From contig CM037593.1 of NCBI GenBank assembly GCA_021018995.1, positions 5,112,088 through 5,176,087 of the forward strand: a stretch of DNA of 64,000 bases. Direction: 5' to 3'. Positions 34,257-44,095 of the stretch are shown piece after piece. Both the position numbers and the translations under genes were made by a program. The notes beneath the pieces were generated by a model that was given only the letters and a program-made list of their open reading frames with translations, did not search any database and was not told the origin of the DNA. How positions within the stretch are numbered: the stretch's first letter is position 1; every line of letters begins with the position of its first letter. This DNA comes from Chloranthus sessilifolius (Eukaryota > Streptophyta > Magnoliopsida > Chloranthales > Chloranthaceae).

Positions 34257-36000
34257 TTACAGACCCCCCACCGCTGTCCCATCCGACATCCCCCATTGCA
34301 GTCGTGCGAGCTCTTTGGATCCACCCCACCGCTTGCTTTTGGCTACCTGACGAGTAGAGACAACCGAACCAAACACCAGCCGTAGCTCGTCGTGCGATCC
34401 ATCGAAAGACATGCCGAGATTTCGACCCACAGCAATTAATCTATCAACTTCCAATTCATCTCCCATGGGCAACCCATCGTCATCTCCAAAAACCCCATGA
34501 GAACACAATGGCAGTGGTCGGATGTCCCTGTGGGGTCGGGATTCAACAGCAAGCCCATCCCCCGCCTGATCCGAGGGCTCATACAGATCAGCCATGTCCG
34601 CAGCATCCCCCAACTCATCCGTCAAGGCCCCTTCGCGTCTGCCGCTCCTGAGGATGTGTCCCCCTTCATTAGAATGTAACCCTCCTCTACTTGTGCTCCC
34701 GCGAGTCTCCCCTGTATTAAGTAGTAAGGGGGAAACAGGGCCCGCATCAACCCGGCCCCACAACTCCGTCACCACAGCCACCTCCGGTACCGCAACAGCG
34801 ACCCCATCCTCCCGACCCCCAAACAGTGAGGGATGAGTGAATTCGACGAATCGAGTATCAGCCCCCGCAGCGGGACCCGACATATCCGTCGGAGGGCGGA
34901 GGCCCCCCCTCCCGTTCGATGTGCGCGTGGGAGAGCACGTCTGCGAGCATCCGGTCAGTATCCCATCCGGCGTAGCCCCTCCATGTCCGATTGGATCTCG
35001 AACCGGCTGAACCTCTACTACCGGATCACCGACTAGGCACAGACCCACGGAATCGAACCCCGGCATAGCTTGGAGAAACTGATAGTCGAAGACCGTCCGC
35101 TTGACCCTCTTAAGCTCTACAACGAGCTGATAGCAAAAGCCGCCAATCCGCAGTTTGATGAGACGCGGGATGGCAGCGACAGAGTCGACCGCAACGAGGA
35201 TCCGAGCGTGCGTCGTGGTCCAGAGATCCGCGGAACGTCGGTCAACCCGGATGAACCGTCCACATCGGTTCCCAATCTCCAATAGCACCTCCGGGGACCA
35301 CGCATGGAGTGGACGCCCAAAGATATGCACCCAAACCCCTTCCTCCTCCACCGGAACAAGAAACCTCGCTCACCGATGGCTCCTCAAATACAAGAGACCG
35401 CACCACAATGAAAATCCACGTTTTGCCAAGGAGCTCCAAAGCACCTTCCTCTTACCCGAACCGTAGTAGGAACATGGATGTAGAAATTGTAGATAGTTTA
35501 GGTCGCTTTTCAAGTTCCCAATTGTAATTCACCCAACGATGTACATTCAACAATGCTAAACAATCCGTATTTGTATGAATAACGACCCAGAAGTGTTTGA
35601 GATTAGTCTCCAGAGCCCGCAGTTGTGTAGACTGTAGGTGAAGGACACCCGAAAGAGGGTCATCTACGAAGAGGGCCCTCGTCGGCGCAGATTCCTCCCT
35701 GCATGAAACAACCGCATCCGCAAACGACAGCTTGGGGCAGAGACCGGCAGCCGGGACCGTAGGCACTGACCGGTTCTTCCTGGTGACCACCGACCAACCA
35801 CGATCAATATCCCGGCATTGTGCCTCACTTAAGACCTTCTGCTTCCCAGAAGCCATTTTCTGGTAATCATTATCGGCTTGTGCTATATCTTTTCCCAAAG
35901 CCCGGCTGGCCCGACATCCATTTCGATGACAAATAGCCCGCCGGTGGAAATTTACATTATGACAAAGTCCACAAATCCAATCTCCAGCTCCGCACGATCA
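34257..36000 (-). pseudogene. LINE-2 ORF1 with in-frame internal deletion
   Basis: On the minus strand the zinc finger (DWICGLCHNV, about 35975-35900) is followed by DUF4283 (WVVIHTNTDC near 35590, HAWSPEV near 35300) and then one open stretch from 35351 to 34257. That stretch joins the linker directly to the C-terminal block (LGMSFDGSHDELR, ELARLQWGMSDG). The missing 519 bp is a multiple of three, so the frame stays open across the deletion. Frame changes near the start and around 35400 still make the whole ORF1 defective. Confidence 0.78.
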
Positions 36001-37734
36001 CATGATGATCCTTACTTCTACTCATAGCGAATTCCCCACCGTGGTTTTCCTATTAAAAAATCTAAACTTTATATATATATATATATATTTGATGAACAGT
36101 ACCCGTGAACAGTGTCACGGACGTCCGTGATGAACAATACCGGACGTCCGTGAATAGTGATGAGTGTCCGTGATTTTGCCCCCTCACTGTTCGTAGGTCA
36201 CGAACGTCTGTGGGCGTCGCACCGGAACTTCTAATTTTTGTGAAAATTACCTTTTTTAGTGTTTTATTAGTATTAGGATTCTTTATTTCGAGTTTTACAT
36301 TGGTGGCCTATATATAGAGGCTTATAAAGACAATTTAATTAGTTGATTGAATATTTGAATGCTTTTATGCTTGAGTATTCTCTGCCTGAGATGGGTTTGG
36401 TGTGAGGCCAAGGGAGTGATTCCCAAAAGCAATCTTTGTTATCTTCTCTATCATCTATCTCTATTTTCTTAACCTTTCTCTGTGTTGATTTAAATTTCTA
36501 AACTCAATCTATTGATTTCTTGATCCCCAAAACCATAAATCCCTTTCTGAATCTCAGATCAAATAAAGCCCTAAACCCTTTTCGAAACCATAAGCCTATT
36601 ACAAAACCACAACCCTAATTTTCAAAGCCCTAAATCAAACCCGTAAACCTACATCGGGTCGAACACAAACGCCCAATCCTGGAAAAGCCAAAGTTCTATC
36701 TGTAGGCCGATCTTGCCTCGAATCTAAGAGTACTTGCGCATCGGATTGAACCCCTATAAGGATCTCGCGTGATTTACCTACCGGAATTCTACGAATTCCA
36801 AAGGTATCAAGTTAATTTTGAGATTAAGTTTGTTTTAATCTATTTAATTTAGGCAAATCAGCATTAAAAATCATATTCACGCATTTTAGGGTTGTTGTCC
36901 CGCGTCAGCTTTGGTATCAGAGCCAAGTTTTCTAGGTTAGGGCATATTGTGTGTCATTTTAATTTTCATTGCATTTTATCTCATCTGTGTTCACAAGTAT
37001 GCACGTCTACTATTTGACAAAATTCCCCATCCATTGTGGTTCATGTTTGCATGACATTTAGCACCCGTGTTAGTAAGTCACGTTCACCATGAGCATGAGC
37101 GAGATTGTCGATGCCCTTGGGAACATCAAAGCCCAAATGTGTGCAATTAATAATAGGAACCGCTACACACCAAATTTTTGGCAAAGTCTCAAAAGTTGTG
37201 ATGAGACTAGAGTTAGGGGATACCCCCATCATCGCGAACCTGAGTTCGATCCCGCTGAGAAGTTTTTAACATCTATTCGGGATGAAGTTCTAAACTTTGA
37301 GGGATGGATAAATCCTCAAACCTTCGTGGAATGACTGTCTAGTGTAGAGGATTATTTTGATTGGTATGGCGTACTAAACAAGTACAAAACTAGGCTAGTG
37401 AAAACAAAGTTGGGAGGATAATGCCAAAAAATTTTGGACTCGCTTAGAACGTCGCACTAAGTCTCTTCGGAATAAATTCATCTCCACATGGGAGGACATG
37501 AAGGTGGAACTTATCGAACAATATGTCCTTTTCACACACCGTCACCTTTTAAGGAGTTTGAGAACCAAGACAAATAAGTGTCCTGATTGTCTTAAGTGTC
37601 AAGGGTTCGGACATTTTGCATACCAATGCCCCACAAAATTTCCCACTCCGAATTTAATGATGAAAAGAGTGAGTCCTAAGGAGCCTAAGAATAGGGAAGT
37701 GGAAGAAGTGTACCGTGATGAGTGAAGAGGAGAT

Positions 37735-37900
37735 GGAAAAAATATTTGTATTGGTCAGTATCGGCCAATACCGAGACTGTATCGGCCGATAATGATACTG
37801 ATACCGATACCTATATCGGGGGTGGTATCGGTATCGATTCTAGACGAAACCAGCAAGTGTCACCGATATGTATTGGTATCGGCCGAGTTTTGATACCATG
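37735..37900. mobile_element. Half of a GTATCGG hAT-type MITE
   Basis: Matches the right half of the MITE at 11763-12093, including the end CCGAGTTTTGATACCATG (37883-37900). The left half is absent, and the sequence abuts the G2 gag fragment directly, so a deletion or rearrangement joined the two. Confidence 0.75.
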
Positions 37901-38590
37901 CTTCTGCCTGTCTTTTTGTGATAGCTATTGCACCTCCTAAAGCCAATGCTTCCAACTTCCTCTCATGGGGAGTAACTTCCATAGTTGAACTACACTAGAC
38001 AAGACACTGAGATGGGAGTTCCTAACGTTCTTCTACAAGTCTATATACTTGGACCACTTGCTTTTTCATTATCTTTTGACAATAGGTGCAGGAATTTTTT
38101 TCCAGCACATGAGTAAAAAGTAGATTCTCATTCTCAGATAGACTTGCTTTAAAGAGGACAATACTTTTAGTGGAAGACGTACTAAATTATTTTGTTAAAT
38201 TGTTTTTCCGAACATTATATTAATTAATCGGAAAGCATGACAAGTACTGATGAGCCATTCTTTCGTAAGCGAACTTCAAAATTTCTTCTCAAACTTGGTA
38301 AATAGGAGGTAAAAGACAGAAATGAAGCTGACTCCTAAGAATCTCCTCAAAGAGATGGAAGAAACTAAAAGACAGCAAAGAAGCTGACTCCTACGTTTAT
38401 TTATTTATTTTCAACCCCGATTATTCATAAATAAAAAACCTTAGGAAACCCACAGGGAAGGGAACTGTAGGACAACCAATTGTGTCATCCTTGTGTAGAA
38501 TTTAATGCATTTACTATTAGTAAAACTTTCTACAAAGTTTCTGCAACGCAAGAATCTAAACTCTTGGGACTATTTTCCTAACTGAATTAA
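37901..38590. other. Unannotated intron sequence
   Basis: AT-rich, with no exon, domain or bounded repeat that I can recognise. It ends in the TAA that flanks the next MITE. Confidence 0.4.
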
Positions 38591-39009
38591 GGGGGGTGCC
38601 ACTAATCCCCCAGCAAATACTGAAATCCCTCATTAAGTACAGCTCAAAATTGTTGACTGCTTTGAATCAAACGATGGAGATCGTTTTTCGTTCCAATCTT
38701 TCACACAGCAGACCTTGGGATCATGGGCTTATCATCAGACGATCAGTTTTTTTATTCCACGTGACACACATACCAAAAACGTGACCCAAAGACCATATGG
38801 CACACATAATGCCCACAAGTCACTTTTTGGGATGTGTGCCATGTGGAATAAAAACTGACCATCTGATGATATTCCCATCACCTCAAGATCAATTGTGTGG
38901 CAGATTGGCCCAAAAAAGGATCTCTATCGTCCGATCTGAAGCAGTCAATAATTTTCAGCTGTACTTAATGGGGATATTCAGCATTTGGTGGGGGGTTAGT
39001 AGCAGCCCC
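38591..39009. mobile_element. Foldback MITE with TAA duplication (PIF/Harbinger-like)
   Basis: 419 bp with inverted arms of roughly 110 bp: GGGGGGTGCCACTAATCCCC on the left against the complement of GGGGGCTGCTACTAACCCCC on the right, both continuing through TTAAGTACAGCT and TTGACTGCTT. Flanking TAA (38588-38590 and 39010-39012) fits the 3-bp duplication of PIF/Harbinger elements. The inner CAGTCAA...GATGG words resemble the MITE around LINE-1. Confidence 0.75.
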
Positions 39010-39132
39010 CTAAATTAATGCCCAGAGGTTACATCCCATGCAAATTTGTAGTATATATTCGGTGATCAACATACTGGTTACCTAGAAATAAACGGTTGAT
39101 GATAAGGGAAGATCTATAAAATACTGGCGTAC

Positions 39133-39250
39133 CTGGGACGCATTAAGATTCTCTCCAGCACTAGCCATAGATACTGTGCCTGTTTTAGAATGCTTTAAAT
39201 CAGGATGAATCTCATCACCAAAAAAGCGTGCTTGATCACCATATAGAAAT
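39133..39250 (-). CDS. CYP59: CYP59 exon b (cyclophilin domain)
   Basis: Acceptor TTTCAG and donor CAG|GTACGC. It encodes FLYGDQARFFGDEIHPDLKH and then SKTGTVSMASAGENLNASQ, in full agreement with the family. The first base completes the AA-A lysine codon from exon a. It stands alone between introns of 14.5 and 24.6 kb. A foldback MITE ends only about 120 bp beyond its donor site. Confidence 0.95.
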
Positions 39251-39806
39251 CTGAAACAAGAATACAATAGTATATAATTAGGCAGAGCCAACAATTGAGT
39301 TATGCAAGGCACACAGAGACCAGAATTTAAACCATAATTGACTGGTGTGAATGAGACATTTAAAATGAATCCGAGGCTGGCTTACTCAATAGAGGCTTTG
39401 TCGAAATCTTTGAATTGTTAGAATACGTGGATTTACTGTTGGTGTGCAATCAGTATTATGTACTTGAGATGGTGTATGGATGTGTGTTATCTTCTATGTA
39501 AGAGTGGGTGAGGTAAAGATGGGTGTGTATATCAGCCTGTAAGTTTGCTTAAATAGTAATGATAAAGAGGTTTGAGGGACAACAACTCAACCCTAATTTC
39601 CTTCACTCTTCTTCTTCTTCCTCTTCCATAAACCCTAATTTAGATTCCATAATATTCAAACTTAACGAACTTCCCTTGTTATTTGTTTTTAAAATGAAAA
39701 TATAAGGAAATAAATAACTTGGTACAGGGTGTTTGATTAAAGGGTGTTTCTATAAGATAGTGGTAAGACTAGCATTATTGTATGGTGCAAATAATTGGGC
39801 TAGAAT
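39251..39806. repeat. Possible copia solo LTR (about 39416-39650) in intron
   Basis: TGTTAGAATACGTGG begins a stretch with AACTCAACCCTAATTTCC, CTTCTTCTTCTTCC and AAACCCTAATTTAG, the composition and order of the C2 LTR (40391). I could not find a matching flanking duplication or a clear 3' edge. The rest of this interval is unremarkable. Confidence 0.4.
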
Positions 39807-40390
39807 TGAATCCAAAGGGTTTGGTGATTAGGTTTAGAAGTGGAGAAGAAAAGAGAGTGTGTGTGAGAGAGAAGAAGAAGAAATGTTAAGAAGTTTGAGT
39901 TGTGAAAGATCTTTCCCACACCCCTTTTCATTATTATAAATACCGTTTACAATTTACATACTACACAACTACACGCCCAACTATTACAAGAGACATACTA
40001 ACACACTAACATCAGTAACACTCCCTCTCAAGTTGGTGCATAAATATCGATCATGCCCTACTTGTAAGTAATGTCGTGTAGTCTATCTCTTCCAACAACC
40101 CTGGTGAGAATGTCCGGCAATTGATCCTTGGAGGCAAATGTGGAATGCAATACTCCTTAGATTCCACTTTTTCCTCTAATGAAGTGACAGTCAACTTCTA
40201 TATACTTGGTCGGTTGGTCCTTTCTTGGTAAACTGGATTCTCTGCAATGTGAAGGGGTGCTTCATGATCACCGAAGAGTCATAGGAAGTGGGGCTGTCAA
40301 CGGTTCAGGTCCTGATACCCAACCCGATATGTTACCGGTTGGGGAACATAAGATTAACTCGTCGGGTCACCTAAGAGGTTTGGTCAAGTC

Positions 40391-40635
40391 TATTAGTGAT
40401 GTTATTTCTATTGTATGGGTGTGTAGTAAGTAACTTTGCGTGTGTGTGCAGTTAAGTGAATTTTAAGTTATACAATTCACTTAACTTGGGAACCATGTAA
40501 TACGTGAATATGCTAAGATGATACATATAGTATTTTGCATTGGGATTTGAGTCACATTGACTCAACCCTAATATCTCTCTCTTCTTCTTCCTCCTCTCTA
40601 TTATTAAACCCTAACCCTGAATTACAGTTTTGTCT
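40391..40635 (+). repeat. C2 5' LTR
   Basis: Begins TATTAGTGATGTTATTTC, where the 3' copy has TGTTGGTGATGTTATTTC, and ends TTTTGTCT immediately before the Met-tRNA primer site. Contains the inverted AAGTGAATT/AATTCACTT block and a pyrimidine-rich end. Confidence 0.8.
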
Positions 40636-41411
40636 TGGTATCAAAGCCTCATCGATTGAAATAAAATTTTACACGCTCTTGTCGCGGATGTCACCAACAA
40701 ACTGCTGACATCAGTGCTGATGTCAGCAATCGCCGCAGCAGTCGGACCTCGCCGGAATCTTCTGAAATTTTAGGGGTCTGATCAGAACACTGTCCTGACC
40801 AACTTTCCCTTTTTTGTGGTTGTTGTTTGAGGCCCAGAGGTAGGAGATCTGTATCGTCTTCCTCCTCTAGCCATAACTTGCATCGGTTGAACTGAAACCT
40901 TAGGGTTCCGTTAGAGATCCTTGGATCTGATCTACAGAAGCATGTAAGGGGCGAAATTGCATCAGAAACCAGTTTTGATGCCCTTAAAGTATGTTTGAGG
41001 CAGTATGTGTAGAGATATGCCATCGGGATTGTCTGTAGGTCGCTGAAAAATTCAGTAGGGTCGCTGGAAAATTCAGGAGAGTCACCGGGACATCAGAAAT
41101 CTGAAGGAGAAGGTGTGTAAACACCTAAATCTGCTGAGATTACAAAGTCTGGTGATGTGAATCTGACATGTTGCCGAACCTGTGATGTATGTGAGCTCCA
41201 CATCTACAGATCTGAAGTTATACTATGATTGAAAGTGTTCACATTCATCTGAACTTCATATTTCTGGTATGTGATTTACTGTTTTTTTATGAAATAAAGT
41301 ATGGCAGTGTCCAAATTTGTTAGATGATTCCTGCTAGGAATGTTGCCTGAAACCATTGAAAACTTGTTTCTCCCAACTGATCACAGCCACCACTCCAAGG
41401 AGAATTAAGTC

Positions 41412-43825
41412 ATGGGGCGAGAGTCGTGTCTGGTGTTTAGGGTGAGCGATTGGATTTGTGCCCGGTGCCGCAACGCCAATTTCCGACGCCACGCGGAATG
41501 CCACCGCTATGGCTGCGATGCCTCCCGATCTTTAGGAACGACTGTTAAATCAGCCATCGATAGGATTCCCATGACGAGGAATTTGCATCAGACAATCCCA
41601 AACGAGTCGCAGTCACGCGATGCCCAGCTCGGTTGGTTGATTACCGGGAAGAGGTTTAGCCAGGTGAAGGCTGTGAAGGATCCGACGAAGGAGGTGATCG
41701 ACCACCGGTCTGATCGGTCCTTTGCCGGGATGGTGGGGCAGTATAAGAACGAAACTGCCGGCGTAAGTGGTCCCTCGGTTCCGAGTCCCGGGACACTAAG
41801 TTTTGACTCTGCACAGTTTCATTCCCTCGCCAATAATCTTCACCATAATTGGGTGGTCCTATACACTAATAAAGACTCACTATCTTTATTTTTATTACAC
41901 CGGTGGATTACTACAAAGTGGGATGTTACGGAAAGACCTACAGCATCTACTATTTTCAATACAAAGTTTTTACTGCGGTTCAGGGATGAGAAGGGTGCTA
42001 TGGATGTTTGCCACAAAAAACAATTTTACATTCACGATTGTCCGGTGGTATGCCGGCCATGGGAACCTACGGTGGGAGATCTACAAGTTCATGGGGAAAG
42101 AGAAGGGGTGTGGCTCCGCATCTTCGGTCTACCGATACATGCATGGTCCCCGGAGGTGTTTAAACGGATCGGTGACCAGTGCGGCCGGTTCATTTTGGTC
42201 GACAGACGCACTGTGGATCTCTGGGACACAGACCATGCCAGAATCCTCGTCGACGTCGATTCGTTGGCCAGCATCCCCAGATGCTGTGAAATTTTGATCG
42301 ACGGCCAGATATGTCAACTCCTCATAGAAGTGGCGTGGTTGGAGAGGGTGCTCATCCCACATCAGGCCGGCGAAGAAGCCGAGGGGTCCCGGAGAACAGA
42401 CGTCGACATTTACGGTACTTCCATAGAAATAGTTCAGACGCTCTCCAATCCAATCAGAAGGGGAGTGGTTAGGACCGGCGAGATGCCGGAGAGGTGCTCG
42501 GCCACGCATTCGCCGTTCGGTCTGGGACCACAAAGGTTGTTGGCCGCACCGATGAGGGACTGTGTCTCCTCTCAAACGTTGGGGGTTGTTCATGATCAGT
42601 TGTCGGGAGCTGTCGAGGGCTTATCTAGAGGTGAAAGACCTAACGACAACAGAACTGAGGAAGAAGAGGTTGAGGAGAGGTTCTCTGCTGACGGTCGGAC
42701 CTCGGTCGGAGAAGATAACAAGAGCTCGCGTCTTCCTGTACCGGCGGATCGTACGCTACTGAGGGATCCTACGGTCGATACCCATCCGCACCTTCGATCT
42801 TACAACATGCGACATCTTTCTCAAGAGAGGGGACAACTGTTGTCGACGCAGATGACAGTGTACACCGACTGCAGCGATAGCTGGGATCCCATGGAGATGG
42901 AGGCAGAACACTTGTGTTTAAGGAAGTAACCAGAGGTAATTTTAGGAGATTCAAAGTGTACACACGCAAAAGAAAATGTATATACTCTGCCTCAAAGCCA
43001 TGGAAGAATGGATGGCTGACACGTATGTTTCCTCGTGGGTCGCGCTTTGGCAGGATGGCGACACGTCGACACCTAGAATCCTACCGATTGTATAATATAT
43101 ATACCAGGTGCTGGGCAGATATCGAGTTTTATCTCGGGCTGGGAGCTGAGCATATCCAAAGGTCGACATTTGTTGGGTTGACGGTCAAGGGACACCACGT
43201 GGTGGCTGACCACTTCCTTAGCCTTTGGCCCTAGGGGACTTGGAACTTAGGTTATTCGGGCCAAGAAGATGGTCCTACTATGTTTCGGTTGCGAGTTGGT
43301 CCGACTTTAACAGGCCGGATTAAATGGGCCGAGGGGGACCCGGCATGTGAGTTTTGGGCTGCTCAGGAGAAGAGTAAGGATAGTAGGGCCTTTTCTTCCA
43401 TTACCGAGAACCCGACGATGGTTCTTGAGCCCTTCACTGATATAGTCGCCTCCCCCCTTTTGGAGGAGCAGATTATGGAGTCGGACACTGAATGCCAAAT
43501 ACAGTTTCAACTGGAGGAGCAGATCCTGGAGTCGGATACTAGCGCCCTTCTCGTTCCCCCGGCACATGAAGTGGAAGTGGAAGAAACCCAGGGAATGCCT
43601 CACCAACTAGATGAGAAGGAAAACTCGGTAGAAATTGATAGCCTAATCTGGGTTGAACGCCAACTAGGTATGACTTTCAAAGGCCCTGAGGAGGCACTGC
43701 GGGAGGTTTTCCGATCTATTGTGGTAGCTCACAGTGACAGTAGGAAAAAACGGCGGACGGGTGCTCGAGAACTTGCGCGATTGGAATGGGGTATGACGGA
43801 CGGTATGGGGATGGGGGTTGACTGA
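41412..43825 (+). pseudogene. LINE-3 ORF1 (RanBP2-type zinc finger + DUF4283)
   Basis: The first 505 codons are open from ATG at 41412 to TAA at 42927. The zinc finger lies at residues 12-36 (DWICARCRNANFRRH, then C-x4-C) and DUF4283 at about 145-300 (NWVVLYTNKD, VWLRIFGLPIHAWSPEV, CGRFILVDRRTVDLW). A linker follows, then the W-D-P-M block. The frame then changes near 42900 and continues with FKVYTRKRK and, after a stop near 43232, the C-terminal block (43280-43825; LGMTFKGPEEALREVFRSI, ELARLEWGMTDG). This is the best preserved N-terminal half of this ORF1 type in the window. Confidence 0.82.
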
Positions 43826-43867
43826 ACCCTATCTGCTTTCTTGGGTGGGTGATCAATTGTTTCTCTT

Positions 43868-44095
43868 ATGAAGATGATTTCATGGAATGTGCGGGGTATT
43901 TGCGACGGAGCTAAGCGTGCTGGAGTCAAGAGACTTATTCGTTCGAGTCATCCGGCAGTTATCACACTACAAGAGACTAAATTGGGCTCTTGTGATGAAC
44001 GCAAAGTTGCTTCGGTACTGTCAAGAAAGAATTGGGAGTGGATTGGAGTCGATTCGGTTGGAGCTTCGGGAGACATTCTGGTGACTTGGAGTGAA
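43868..44095 (+). pseudogene. LINE-3 ORF2, N-terminal endonuclease fragment
   Basis: Starts MKMISWNVRGICDGAKRAG and holds the LQETKLGSCDERK catalytic region of an APE-type endonuclease. It runs open up to the junction with copia sequence. No reverse transcriptase follows. Confidence 0.85.

Larger units (their letters stand above)
30475..36060 (-). mobile_element. LINE-2: near full-length L1 in the G2 LTR
   Basis: A minus-strand L1 of about 5.6 kb flanked by TA tracts, so the target duplication is hidden in the microsatellite. It is very similar to LINE-1, including the 3' end and ORF2 text. It begins with a short leader (36060-36000), then ORF1 (zinc finger to C-terminal block, about 36000-34257), ORF2 (about 34220-30670) and the 3' UTR. 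A 519-bp segment of ORF1 present in LINE-1 (between GACGGAGT repeats at 5094 and 5613) is missing. It is inactive, with frame changes in ORF2. Confidence 0.88.
30357..36907 (+). repeat. G2 second LTR, interrupted by LINE-2
   Basis: The left piece 30357-30474 begins TGACGGGGAGCGTCAAG and runs into a TA tract. The right piece 36061-36907 resumes in a TA tract and continues through the GGACGTCC repeats, TATATATAG (36309) and CGTCA (36903-36907). Aligned to the first LTR, the pieces meet at its AT-rich spot near 28515, which marks the LINE-2 landing site. Confidence 0.85.
28443..37734 (+). mobile_element. G2: compound Ty3/gypsy chromovirus, LTR-internal-LTR-internal, with nested LINE-2
   Basis: The first LTR (28443-29303) is followed by a short internal part: a primer site near 29308, gag from about 29485, and a chromodomain-like KYLV end near 30140. 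A second LTR (30357-36907 with LINE-2 inside) is followed by another primer site (TGGTATCAGAGC, 36912) and a second gag fragment (about 37089-37730), where the element stops at a MITE fragment. Two internal regions around one shared LTR suggest recombination between neighbouring copies. It is a broken fossil with most of pol absent. LTR sequence and R/U5 are close to G3. Confidence 0.82.
41380..44095 (+). mobile_element. LINE-3: 5' part of an L1 in copia C2, 3'-truncated
   Basis: A member of the LINE-1 family by ORF1 layout, but diverged. It contains ORF1 (41412-43825) and the first ~75 codons of the ORF2 endonuclease (from 43868). At about 44095 the text switches from LINE (LVTWSEVV) to copia integrase (TAAYLIN). 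It has no poly-A tail, so its 3' part was lost after insertion. The 5' edge is not marked by a visible duplication. Confidence 0.78.

Noticed and set aside
40240-40390. A bounded MITE starting GGGGCTGTCAACGG
   Set aside because: The composition is suggestive and similar words occur after C2 (46606), but I could not define both ends or a duplication.
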